Source: a virus. Taken from it: a DNA stretch of 37,859 bases. Both the position numbers and the translations under genes were made by a program. A model generated the notes under the pieces. The model had not been told where the DNA came from, did not search any database, and saw nothing but the letters and a program-made list of their open reading frames with translations. The stretch spans positions 64,001-101,859 of the IMG/VR virus record IMGVR_UViG_3300026484_000284. One strand, written 5' to 3'. This document shows, in pieces, positions 30,270-37,823 of the stretch (position 1 is the first letter of the stretch; the number at the start of each line of letters is the position of its first letter).

Positions 30270-30998
30270 GTGTTCCTTTACTAACTTTGATTTGATTTTC
30301 CCGTTTTTTGATTGTATCATAAATACTTGTTTTTGTGCTTCTTCAATACTAAATCCTCTATTAACCCAAAATGAAACGGTTGAAGGTTGCTGCTTTTCAA
30401 AAAAATCCATCTCTTTATTGTCAATAATCGCTTTTCTAAGTTTTAATAAAGTAACTTTTCCGTCTATATTTTGTTTAAAATTCAAATCTTTAAAATCATT
30501 CTCAAAGTATTTTTTTCTTCTTCTAATTCTTTTAGTTGTCTCGACTGCTTCTTCAAAAGTTTTAAAATTTAACCAATAAATGAATTTAGGATATTTACTT
30601 TTGAATTTCTTATCTTCTTTAATTAAATTTATTATACGACTTTTATTTTTATCCCAATTTTCTGAAATTTTTTTATATGCTATTTCATTTACTTCAAAAG
30701 TATCTTTTGAAACTTCATAGGTTAAGTTTTCAAATAATGTTTTTGATTTTAACAACGGGAATTTCTTCAATAATTCTTTTTTATGTAAAGAATCAACTCT
30801 AACTTCCACATTATTACCTTCAACACTACACCCTGGAGTGCTACTTACAAACATAATATTCGGAATATTACTTTTATCTATATACTCTTGAAATTTTTCC
30901 ATAAGATAATCTGGTAAAACCACATCCTTTAATCTTTGGGGGCGATATTTCTCAACCCATAAGTCGTTAAACTTTTCATTATACACTAAATCTGGCAT
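30264..30998 (-). CDS. 44: gp44 clamp-loader ATPase, N-terminal half with split N-intein and module tail, 244 aa
   Basis: Residues 1-56 are the gp44 N-end: LWVEKYRPQRLKDVVLP is the start typical of clamp loaders and FVSSTPG is the first part of Walker A. Cys57 begins an N-intein (CSVEGNNVEVRVDSL start) of about 30 residues. The rest (to 244) is not intein-like: it contains helical repeats such as YPKFIYWLNFKTFEEAV and STVSFWVNRGFSIEEAQKQV, which continue in the +1 frame in the next ORF. The tail is basic and may bind DNA. The promoter at 31051-31079 starts the transcript, with AAAGGAGAACAA before the ATG. Confidence 0.88.
   Translation of the reverse strand: MPDLVYNEKFNDLWVEKYRPQRLKDVVLPDYLMEKFQEYIDKSNIPNIMFVSSTPGCSVEGNNVEVRVDSLHKKELLKKFPLLKSKTLFENLTYEVSKDTFEVNEIAYKKISENWDKNKSRIINLIKEDKKFKSKYPKFIYWLNFKTFEEAVETTKRIRRRKKYFENDFKDLNFKQNIDGKVTLLKLRKAIIDNKEMDFFEKQQPSTVSFWVNRGFSIEEAQKQVFMIQSKNGKIKSKLVKEHP
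30741..30830 (-). other. N-intein of gp44 (about 30 residues)
   Basis: It starts at Cys57 and its right end is not defined by sequence; the span of 30 residues is set by analogy with gp41. It splits the loop between Gly and Thr of Gly-Thr-Gly-Lys. Confidence 0.7.
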
Positions 30999-31050
30999 TT
31001 GTTCTCCTTTGTTTAATAAACTTCATGTGCCATTCACTTTTTGTTTTATA

Positions 31051-31079
31051 ATTATACCATAAATAAAAACAAAAGTCAA
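31051..31079 (-). promoter_or_regulatory. Sigma70-type promoter (TTGACT class)
   Basis: TTGACT (31074-31079), a 17-base spacer and TATAAT (31051-31056) on the minus strand start the gp44-N transcript. The leader holds an additional ATG at 31024-31026 opening a 15-codon frame that overlaps the gp44-N start. Confidence 0.78.
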
Positions 31080-31087
31080 GTAGATTT

Positions 31088-32086
31088 TTAATAATCTACT
31101 CGTTGAAACCTTAAATCTTTCATAACATTTTGTCTGATATCTACTTCAATGCTATTTTTTGAAGGGTCGTTTTCTTTTTCACCTGTTCCCATACCACTCC
31201 AACCTTTTGAACCAGCAGAAATATCGAATTCATCACTTACAAACGATGTCATTCTACATTCATTATTCGTATCATCTTCATCTATTTTGGCAAATTCATT
31301 TTTACATTCTTTAAGTGCCATAACTACATCGTTTTCTGCACTATTAAAATGTGCTCGGAATGTTCCTTTACCATTTACTAAATAAAAATTATACTGAATT
31401 TTTATAGGTTTATTAAATGAAATTTCATATGAAGTGCCCGATGAATTATAATCCACTATATCGTTATCATCATTTAAGGCATAAGCATTCAATAAATCTA
31501 AGGTACTTTGTTTGATTTTTTCGGGAATTTCAATTAAAAATTTCTTTGGTCGAATAGCAAAATTGTCAGTACTATATTCTATATAATGACTTGTTTCTTT
31601 CTTTAAAGTAACATTATAACATCTATAATATGGTTCTGTACTTGAATAAATATAATATAAACCTGACTCCAAATCATCAGTAATTTCTTTAACTTTTTTG
31701 AAAGAATTTAAAGTAATTGGGCACTCAACCTCATTAGAAACAAATTCAACTTCATCCTTATCATAATCAAATCTTACTTTTACATTTTTAAAAGTGTTAT
31801 TCACTTCAAAAGGTAAAATAGGTAAAAAAAATTTACTTGAAGTTATATTCTCATCATTAGCATATAACGATATTTTAACATTTTCTATCTCTGGACATTT
31901 ATTTTTGAATTTTAATAAAAAAATTTGACCTGATATTTTTGTAGTTATACTATATGACGATTCTAAATCAAAAGCATTTAAGCATTGATTTGAGTCTTTC
32001 ACTAATTTTTTATCAGATTCGCTTGTTTTTAGACAAGACCCGTTTAACCCTAATATCAATAAAGGTATTAGAAATAGTTTTTTCAT
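31088..32086 (-). CDS. Exported Cys-rich protein, 332 aa
   Basis: Residues 1-18 (MKKLFLIPLLILGLNGSC) are a signal peptide, with Cys18 at a weak lipobox-like position (LNGSC). The mature protein has about eight further Cys in paired spacing, a beta-rich look and a polar C-terminus. It may be periplasmic, lipid-anchored or part of a structural or host-surface exclusion function. No family is recognised. It follows gp46 in the same transcript by 40 bases and has AAAAAGGATAAATT before the ATG. Confidence 0.72.
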   Translation of the reverse strand: MKKLFLIPLLILGLNGSCLKTSESDKKLVKDSNQCLNAFDLESSYSITTKISGQIFLLKFKNKCPEIENVKISLYANDENITSSKFFLPILPFEVNNTFKNVKVRFDYDKDEVEFVSNEVECPITLNSFKKVKEITDDLESGLYYIYSSTEPYYRCYNVTLKKETSHYIEYSTDNFAIRPKKFLIEIPEKIKQSTLDLLNAYALNDDNDIVDYNSSGTSYEISFNKPIKIQYNFYLVNGKGTFRAHFNSAENDVVMALKECKNEFAKIDEDDTNNECRMTSFVSDEFDISAGSKGWSGMGTGEKENDPSKNSIEVDIRQNVMKDLRFQRVDY

Positions 32087-32125
32087 AATTTATCCTTTTT
32101 TATGATTGCATAATTATTTAACAAT

Positions 32126-33811
32126 CTAATTTTTTACGATTTTACTATAACCCTTATTTTCAATTGTATAAATCTTATTGAAAATATCTTTATTTTTTAT
32201 ATCTTTATTATGGGTTATAAGAATTATCTCTTTTTCTATAAAATTTTTATGCAATAATTCCAGAATTTCATCAACACCATCCTCATCTAAACTGCCATTT
32301 ATGAACTCATCTAAAAATAATATATTAAATGAAATTTTACTTTTTATTTCACTCAATTTCAAAAAAGCAAATAAAATAGCAATTATAACTCTCATTTTTT
32401 GTCCATTACTTAATGAGTTGAAACTATAATCTTTATTCCTATATATGATTCTTTCTTTGAAAAATTTATCTAAAATAAAATTATAAGACATTCCTAATTT
32501 TTCTAAATATAAATTTATGTGATAATTCAAAATTGGTATCTGCTCATCTATCAACTCACCTTTAAGGTTATCTTCACTTAACAAGATTTCAAGTTCTTTT
32601 AGGTCATTTATTTTTTGTGATAAATCGATATATTCATCTTTAAATTTTTTTAACGATTCTTTTTTCTCATCGATTAGTAAAGTATTTACCTCAATTTCTT
32701 TAAGATTTTTTATTTCATTTATTTTATTTTTTAAATCTATTATCTTTTTTTCTGCTTCAATTTGTTTAAATTGTTCCATTTTCAACTCAGAAATTTTATG
32801 TTTTTCAACATCAATATCTCTTAAAATGATTTCAAGATTTTTTTCAAAAGAAGATATATCCTCTTTTATCTTTTTAGCAGTTTCAACTTCATTTTTATAA
32901 TCAAAATCAAATTTTGCCATTATTTCGTTACCACATTTCTCGCAGATTATTTTTTCATTTTCTGCTTTTTTAAATGCCTTTATATTTATGATATGCTTTT
33001 GTATATTGTTTTTAAAACTTTTTAGTTGATTTTCAATCATACTTTTTCTAGATAGTAATTTTTCAAGTGTAGTATTATCAATTTCTATCTTTTTTTCTAG
33101 CAATTTTTCAAGTGTTTTAATTTCATTTTCATAATTAGAGATTAGTTCTTGTTTTTTATCAATTATTTCTTGCTTTTGTTTTTTTGCTTTATTATATTCA
33201 TTTTGTAAAGTTATAATATCACTTTTTAAAGTAGAAGTTTTAAACTCATTTTCTTTCATCAAGTCCTGAATATGTTTTTTATAGTTTTTAACTTTTTCTT
33301 TAATCTCGTTAAAAATAGAAGTATCTAAAAGTATTTGAAAAACTTGTTCTTTTTCTTTGGGGGATAATTCCATAAAATTTTTGCTATTAGTAACATTCGC
33401 TCCCAGATATAATAATTGCCCAAAAATCAATTCATTAAACCCAATCATTTCTTCGAATTTCTTCTGGTAATCTTTAGACTTAGCATCCAAGTCTAAAATT
33501 TTACCATTTACATATATTTCAAAAATGTTAGGTTTCATTCCTCTTTTAATAAAATATAAATCATCATTTATCATAAATTCAAGGGTAACTAATAATTTTT
33601 TACCTGCTGTGTCATTTATCATTTCTGCTAATTTAACTTTATTGAGTGATTTACCAAATAAAGCAAAGTATATTGCTGTCCCAATGGTTGATTTTCCTTG
33701 CCCATTTTTGCCTGACAATAAAGTCAATCCTGTCTCAGAAAATTCAATTGATTGTTCTTTTGAGTAAGACATAAAATTTTGTAGTGTCAATTTTTTGAAA
33801 TGAATTTTCAT
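32126..33811 (-). CDS. 46: Recombination nuclease subunit gp46 (SbcC/Rad50-like), 561 aa
   Basis: GKNGQGKST (34-42) is Walker A, followed by long coiled coils with a CEKCGNE zinc hook (Cys290 and Cys293) between them. LSNGQKMR is the ABC signature and NILFLDEF the Walker B, with an ITHNKD His at the end. The coiled coils are shorter than in cellular Rad50, as in T4. gp46 and gp47 form the nuclease that resects DNA ends for recombination-dependent replication. The gene lies 18 bases after a small acidic protein gene and 300 bases after gp47. Confidence 0.93.
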   Translation of the reverse strand: MKIHFKKLTLQNFMSYSKEQSIEFSETGLTLLSGKNGQGKSTIGTAIYFALFGKSLNKVKLAEMINDTAGKKLLVTLEFMINDDLYFIKRGMKPNIFEIYVNGKILDLDAKSKDYQKKFEEMIGFNELIFGQLLYLGANVTNSKNFMELSPKEKEQVFQILLDTSIFNEIKEKVKNYKKHIQDLMKENEFKTSTLKSDIITLQNEYNKAKKQKQEIIDKKQELISNYENEIKTLEKLLEKKIEIDNTTLEKLLSRKSMIENQLKSFKNNIQKHIINIKAFKKAENEKIICEKCGNEIMAKFDFDYKNEVETAKKIKEDISSFEKNLEIILRDIDVEKHKISELKMEQFKQIEAEKKIIDLKNKINEIKNLKEIEVNTLLIDEKKESLKKFKDEYIDLSQKINDLKELEILLSEDNLKGELIDEQIPILNYHINLYLEKLGMSYNFILDKFFKERIIYRNKDYSFNSLSNGQKMRVIIAILFAFLKLSEIKSKISFNILFLDEFINGSLDEDGVDEILELLHKNFIEKEIILITHNKDIKNKDIFNKIYTIENKGYSKIVKN

Positions 33812-33829
33812 ATTTACTCCTGTATAATT

Positions 33830-34108
33830 TTACTTACTGTCATCTTCTTTTTCTTTGTCTTCTTTATCTGTTTTATCTTCTTCAGGTTCTTCCTCAATGA
33901 CTTTATACCTTATAATTTCTGTTAAAGGAAACGAAGTTCTATCCCCGTGGTCGTCAAATACCCAGAAAGTATTGTCATCGTCATCTATAGAATCTAATTT
34001 ATACCATTTTGTATCTATTAAAACTTTTAATGATTTTTCATCAATAAGTAATTGTTTTAACTTTTTTAAATTATCACTATTTATTTCCTCTAAAATTTGT
34101 CTAAGCAT
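33830..34108 (-). CDS. Small acidic protein between gp47 and gp46, 92 aa
   Basis: Not recognised. A helical N-terminal part (MLRQILEEINSDNLKKL) is followed by a compact beta segment (DTKWYKLDSIDD, then TFWVFDDHGDRTSF) and a highly acidic tail of Asp, Glu and Lys. T4 also has small genes between 46 and 47 (46.1, 46.2). It starts three bases after the gp47 stop and shares its transcript. Confidence 0.72.
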   Translation of the reverse strand: MLRQILEEINSDNLKKLKQLLIDEKSLKVLIDTKWYKLDSIDDDDNTFWVFDDHGDRTSFPLTEIIRYKVIEEEPEEDKTDKEDKEKEDDSK

Positions 34109-34111
34109 TTC

Positions 34112-35158
34112 TCACCCTTCATTATTAAATTTTAATACCTCATTTAAAATAGTATTAAGTTTTGAATCCAATCTTTTTTTGATGTATTCTAACCCCTTTA
34201 CTTGAATATCTTCTTCAAGAATTTCTTTTTCTTTTGGGTCATATTTAATGTCTATCAACTCACTCAATTCCACATTATTCAAAACTTCAAATTCAAAATT
34301 CTTCTGTTTTAAGTCATATAAAATTTCATTATATTTACTATCTTTTGCTACATTGATATAGACATTGAATATATTTTTTTGGAGTATCTTTAGAATATCT
34401 TCATTCAATTCATCAAAATAAATGTCTTCGCCCAATCCACTTATTGTCCAAGGTTTTTTGTTATTGTCATCGTATTTTAACTTTATATGCATTGGAGAAG
34501 TTTCATTTTTTATAAATTCAATGTTCTTATCTGTATCAAGTATATAAAAACCTTTTACTTCTTCATAATCTCCCCATTCAAGTTGATATGGGGTACCAAT
34601 ATACATAACATTATCCTTTAACGATTTGTTATGATAATGTCCACTGAAAACCATTTTTGCTTTTGAAAATGTTTTAATGTCTATTTCTCCTGCGATATAT
34701 TTATCAATATCTTTAAATTCAAAATGACCTAAAACAAAATCATTATATTCTTTTGGGATGTCATTTTTACTATCTATAATCCAGGGAACAAGAGTTAAAT
34801 TTTCCAAATGAGTAACTTCATCTATATTGATAAACCCATCATAAAACTTGTTTAAATGTTTTACCAAACTTACATCACTCCTATTTCTAAAATATAAATC
34901 GTGATTTCCTTGAATGTTATAAAAAGTAATACTAAATTCTTTCAATAATTCTATAAATTCATTCACAAAATCATTAAAAAAATTTATATCAATTATAGAC
35001 CTATTATCAAATAAGTCTCCCATTGAAATACATATCTTTATCTCTTTCTCTTGCATGACCTTAAACATTTCACGAAAAAATTCAATTTGAATATCAAAAA
35101 TTTTTTTACTAAAATTCTTTTTTCCGAAATGTGGGTCACCCACTAAAACACATTTCAA
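34112..35158 (-). CDS. 47: Recombination nuclease subunit gp47 (Mre11-like), 348 aa
   Basis: The metal-binding motifs of the Mre11/SbcD calcineurin fold appear in order: VGDPHFGK (6-13), MGDLFDNR (about 46-53), QGNHD (about 80-84), GHFEF (about 144-148) and FSGHYHNK (about 171-178). The C-terminal ~150 residues are the capping and gp46-binding part. Together with gp46 it makes DNA end-resection possible. It is first in its operon behind a GTTAAT-class promoter (35187-35215). Confidence 0.93.
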   Translation of the reverse strand: MKCVLVGDPHFGKKNFSKKIFDIQIEFFREMFKVMQEKEIKICISMGDLFDNRSIIDINFFNDFVNEFIELLKEFSITFYNIQGNHDLYFRNRSDVSLVKHLNKFYDGFINIDEVTHLENLTLVPWIIDSKNDIPKEYNDFVLGHFEFKDIDKYIAGEIDIKTFSKAKMVFSGHYHNKSLKDNVMYIGTPYQLEWGDYEEVKGFYILDTDKNIEFIKNETSPMHIKLKYDDNNKKPWTISGLGEDIYFDELNEDILKILQKNIFNVYINVAKDSKYNEILYDLKQKNFEFEVLNNVELSELIDIKYDPKEKEILEEDIQVKGLEYIKKRLDSKLNTILNEVLKFNNEG

Positions 35159-35186
35159 TCCAATCTCCTTGATATAATTTTTTATA

Positions 35187-35215
35187 ATTATATCAAATGA
35201 TTAAATTTTTATTAA
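35187..35215 (-). promoter_or_regulatory. Promoter of the GTTAAT class
   Basis: TATAAT (35187-35192), a 17-base spacer and TTAATA (35210-35215), preceded by G, on the minus strand precede the gp47/gp46 operon. Confidence 0.55.
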
Positions 35216-35224
35216 CTTCAATTT

Positions 35225-35464
35225 TTATTTCATATAAATTTTTTGTAATTCGTCCAATGTTTTATTTGTGATTGCTTCAACAGTATTTTTTGCGATTTTT
35301 CTTGCTGTTTGTCTTGGGCACCCTTGCGCCATTAAATCAAAAACAAATTGGGGTCTGTATGTTTCTTTAACTTCTTCAATGTTTCCGTTTCCACTTATAA
35401 CTTTAACTGCTTCAACTTTAATTGCATCTACTAATTTTATTCTTAATGTTTCATTTACTATCAT
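35225..35464 (-). CDS. Hypothetical protein, 79 aa
   Basis: Not recognised. It is a helical basic protein (MIVNETLRIKLVDAIKVEAV start) with a GCPRQTARKIAKNTVEAI stretch that could be a helix-turn-helix-like segment. It has its own promoter and leader ending AAAAAGGAATCAC, and is followed by the promoter of the gp47 operon. Confidence 0.73.
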   Translation of the reverse strand: MIVNETLRIKLVDAIKVEAVKVISGNGNIEEVKETYRPQFVFDLMAQGCPRQTARKIAKNTVEAITNKTLDELQKIYMK

Positions 35465-35516
35465 GTGATTCCTTTTTGTTTGAATTTATTTCGTAACTTC
35501 ATCTTGTTACATTATA

Positions 35517-35545
35517 ATTATAACAAAAAAGATTTTAAAAGTCAA
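35517..35545 (-). promoter_or_regulatory. Sigma70-type promoter (TTGACT class)
   Basis: TTGACT (35540-35545), a 17-base spacer and TATAAT (35517-35522) on the minus strand precede the 79-residue gene. A second TATAAT lies at 35511-35516. Confidence 0.8.
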
Positions 35546-35573
35546 GTGTTTTTATACAAAAATCCAAAAAAAT

Positions 35574-35861
35574 TTAAAAAAATTCTGGATTTTGTATAAA
35601 ATTTGAATTTTTTAGGATTGAACCTATTTTGTCAGGATCCAAATCCAACTTTTGAATTAAAGAAAGAGTCTTCTCAAGATTTGTTACTCCTTCTAAAAAG
35701 TTGATAATTGATAATTTTTCGATAATACCAATAAGTTTTTCACTATCAATTTTACCTTTATCTATTTCAAGAAAAGTTGAAAAGGGCAAAATATCCTTAA
35801 CATCTTTTTCAAGACTTAGATAAAATTTTTTATCAAATATCATTTTAGTTTTAACTGACAA
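35574..35861 (-). CDS. Hypothetical protein, 95 aa
   Basis: Not recognised. It is helical, with alternating charged and hydrophobic residues (EKLIGIIEKLSIINFLEGV) and an Asn/Phe tail. It overlaps the upstream gene by 11 bases, so it is translationally coupled to it. Its end lies just inside the following promoter region. Confidence 0.68.
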   Translation of the reverse strand: MSVKTKMIFDKKFYLSLEKDVKDILPFSTFLEIDKGKIDSEKLIGIIEKLSIINFLEGVTNLEKTLSLIQKLDLDPDKIGSILKNSNFIQNPEFF

Positions 35862-36330
35862 AGTTACCTCTTAAAATTGTTTCAATCTTATGCTTTTTCA
35901 TAAGTTCCACATCATCTTGAGATAATCTTTCTTTATCTAATTCTTTATCAAATTCAATTTTTATAATTTGTCTAAAAACTTCTTTACCACCAACTTCTTT
36001 AACGAATTTTCTCAATTCCTTAATTTTTTCTGGATTGTCATTGATATATTTAAGCGCTTCTGCTCTTGAAGTTCTTCCTCTATGCCCAACTGGACTCTCC
36101 CCGAGGTATTGTTCTTTAATTTTTTGAGTTAAAGATTCCGTTTTTATGTCAATTTGTTTAGGGTCTTTTTTAGGACCTTTTCCATTTTCCCACCATTTAT
36201 TGATAACATCGAAAAATTCAGATTTTTGCTCATCTGTTAAATCCGCAGGTGATTCTGCATCAAATTTTTTTAGCATATCAGCAAAAAATTTTCTATAATC
36301 TTTTTGTAATTGACTTAATTCTTGTGCCAT
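35851..36330 (-). CDS. Hypothetical, possibly virion-related protein, 159 aa
   Basis: It starts MAQELSQLQKDYRKFFADML, then DLTDEQKSEFFDVINKWWENG, a helical motif pattern I associate with small scaffold or core proteins of T4-like phages, followed by a KKDPKQIDIK linker and a basic C-terminal domain (EALKYINDN to LRKFVKEVGG). No firm family. It lies in the gene group that includes 36358-37785. Confidence 0.65.
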   Translation of the reverse strand: MAQELSQLQKDYRKFFADMLKKFDAESPADLTDEQKSEFFDVINKWWENGKGPKKDPKQIDIKTESLTQKIKEQYLGESPVGHRGRTSRAEALKYINDNPEKIKELRKFVKEVGGKEVFRQIIKIEFDKELDKERLSQDDVELMKKHKIETILRGNFVS

Positions 36331-36357
36331 TATGTTCCTTTTTATATTATTTAAAAA

Positions 36358-37188
36358 TTAGTTATGATAAATTACTTTTATTGATTTAATACTATACCGA
36401 TCCGCTGACCCAAAAACAATTTTATGTGATTTGTTTTTTAAGTCAAATAGCATTTGTAATGAAAGGCATTCATCAATTATATTCTTATTTGTATTATATT
36501 CCGTGCCATCTATCGAAAACTTCATATTTTTTTCGACACTACTATCCCCAGAATGTAAATCGTGTAAGACAATAAACACATCCATTTTATCAAAATTATT
36601 TTTTGATTGTGGTATAGTTACAGTCCACCCGTGTAAAAGATCTTTTACAATCGCAATATCAATTTTCTCATATAATTTTTTAGTTATTTCTGGATCTTTA
36701 GGAAAATCATAAACTTCGTATTTCGGGTAGAATCTATGTTTAAATAATACCATTGCTTCATCATCTGGATCTTGATTTAAAGTCGTTTCCAAATATAAGG
36801 TAGGTGTAGTTTCAAAAAATGAAACATATAAACAAGTCCCAGCATTAGAATATGTATTCACATACCATTTTTTTGAAGGAGAATCAATATGTATTGGTTC
36901 TGGTAAATCTAAGATACAGAATTCATTCTTCCCAATAACTTCATATCCATCTGTAGAATTATTATTGATATTATATTTTTTAATAATTCTATCATCAGAT
37001 GAAATTATATAATCTTCTGCATCCGGAGACCCATAGATACCCCAAAATAAAAAATGTAACCCTTTATCTTTACATTCGGGTATTGATATTGTTTGTTTAT
37101 CCGTAAAAAATAACATTTTATCAGTTATTCCTTCCACCCATTCAACATTTCGTAACTTTGCATCACCTGTGGGTTTGAAACTTGCCAT
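36358..37188 (-). CDS. Hypothetical protein, 276 aa
   Basis: Not recognised. It is beta-rich and aromatic, with several Asp/Asn turns and few charged clusters, so a virion or binding domain is possible (for example GLHFLFWGIYGSPDAEDYI and KWYVNTYSNAGTCLYVSFF). There is no signal peptide. It is preceded by GTAAAGGATTGTA and lies nine bases after the upstream gene. Confidence 0.7.
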   Translation of the reverse strand: MASFKPTGDAKLRNVEWVEGITDKMLFFTDKQTISIPECKDKGLHFLFWGIYGSPDAEDYIISSDDRIIKKYNINNNSTDGYEVIGKNEFCILDLPEPIHIDSPSKKWYVNTYSNAGTCLYVSFFETTPTLYLETTLNQDPDDEAMVLFKHRFYPKYEVYDFPKDPEITKKLYEKIDIAIVKDLLHGWTVTIPQSKNNFDKMDVFIVLHDLHSGDSSVEKNMKFSIDGTEYNTNKNIIDECLSLQMLFDLKNKSHKIVFGSADRYSIKSIKVIYHN

Positions 37189-37197
37189 TACAATCCT

Positions 37198-37785
37198 TTA
37201 TAAATCACTTGTATTTTTTTCTTGTGCTTTTTTTCTTTTTGTCTGAGCAATCATTTGAAGTATCTCATCAAGATTCTCTTCATCATAGTCTTCTATTTCT
37301 TCATTTTTTTCAACTTCATTTTTAGTGTGTAGTGCTTTGAGTGTCATTTCAATACTATCCATATCAATTTTTTCTTGAATTTTCATAAGCATATCTTCTG
37401 TTCTTTCAAATAGTATTCTCGTTGATTGGTAAAGTTGTAACATCTCTCCTGTTTCAAGTTTATCTATCATTCTATCGTCGAATAACCTATCTTCTAATTT
37501 TGATAAATAGTCTTCAAGAACATTTAGTTTTGCACTTAACTTTTTGGCAAGTTGTATTAATTGAAGCGAAACTCCTAGACCTGATAATTTAACTCTTTTA
37601 ATAAAGTCTTTGTCTGGGATTTTACCTTTGAAGAGTAACTCTTCAATAATAGCATCATCTTCTTTTGTTAAAAGATTTAACGATTTAAAAGTGTCTTGGG
37701 TTTCATATTTTTCTTCTTCAAAAGTACTTAATTCATCGAAGAAGTCATCCTCGATGACTTCTGCTTTAACAACATTATTAGACAT
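37198..37785 (-). CDS. Hypothetical helical acidic protein, 195 aa
   Basis: Not recognised. Residues 70-150 are long charged helices (KKLSAKLNVLEDYLSKLEDR) that could form a coiled coil or helical bundle; both ends are acidic or polar, and the C-terminus has a basic KRKKAQEK. The shape would suit a terminase small subunit or scaffold, but no motif proves it. The ATG follows AAAGGGTCAAA. Confidence 0.68.
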   Translation of the reverse strand: MSNNVVKAEVIEDDFFDELSTFEEEKYETQDTFKSLNLLTKEDDAIIEELLFKGKIPDKDFIKRVKLSGLGVSLQLIQLAKKLSAKLNVLEDYLSKLEDRLFDDRMIDKLETGEMLQLYQSTRILFERTEDMLMKIQEKIDMDSIEMTLKALHTKNEVEKNEEIEDYDEENLDEILQMIAQTKRKKAQEKNTSDL

Positions 37786-37823
37786 TTTGACCCTTTGCTC
37801 GTTTTAAAAGTATTTAAAAAGTT

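Noticed and set aside
29462-30998. gp44-N stop and endonuclease frame as mere pseudogene
   Set aside because: Intein residues, both P-loop halves and the endonuclease motifs are all intact; only a single-base frame issue exists, so decay is not the simplest view. An assembly error remains possible.
31088-32086. Exported 332-residue protein as a lipoprotein
   Set aside because: The sequence before Cys18 (LNGSC) is a poor lipobox, so only a general signal peptide is claimed.
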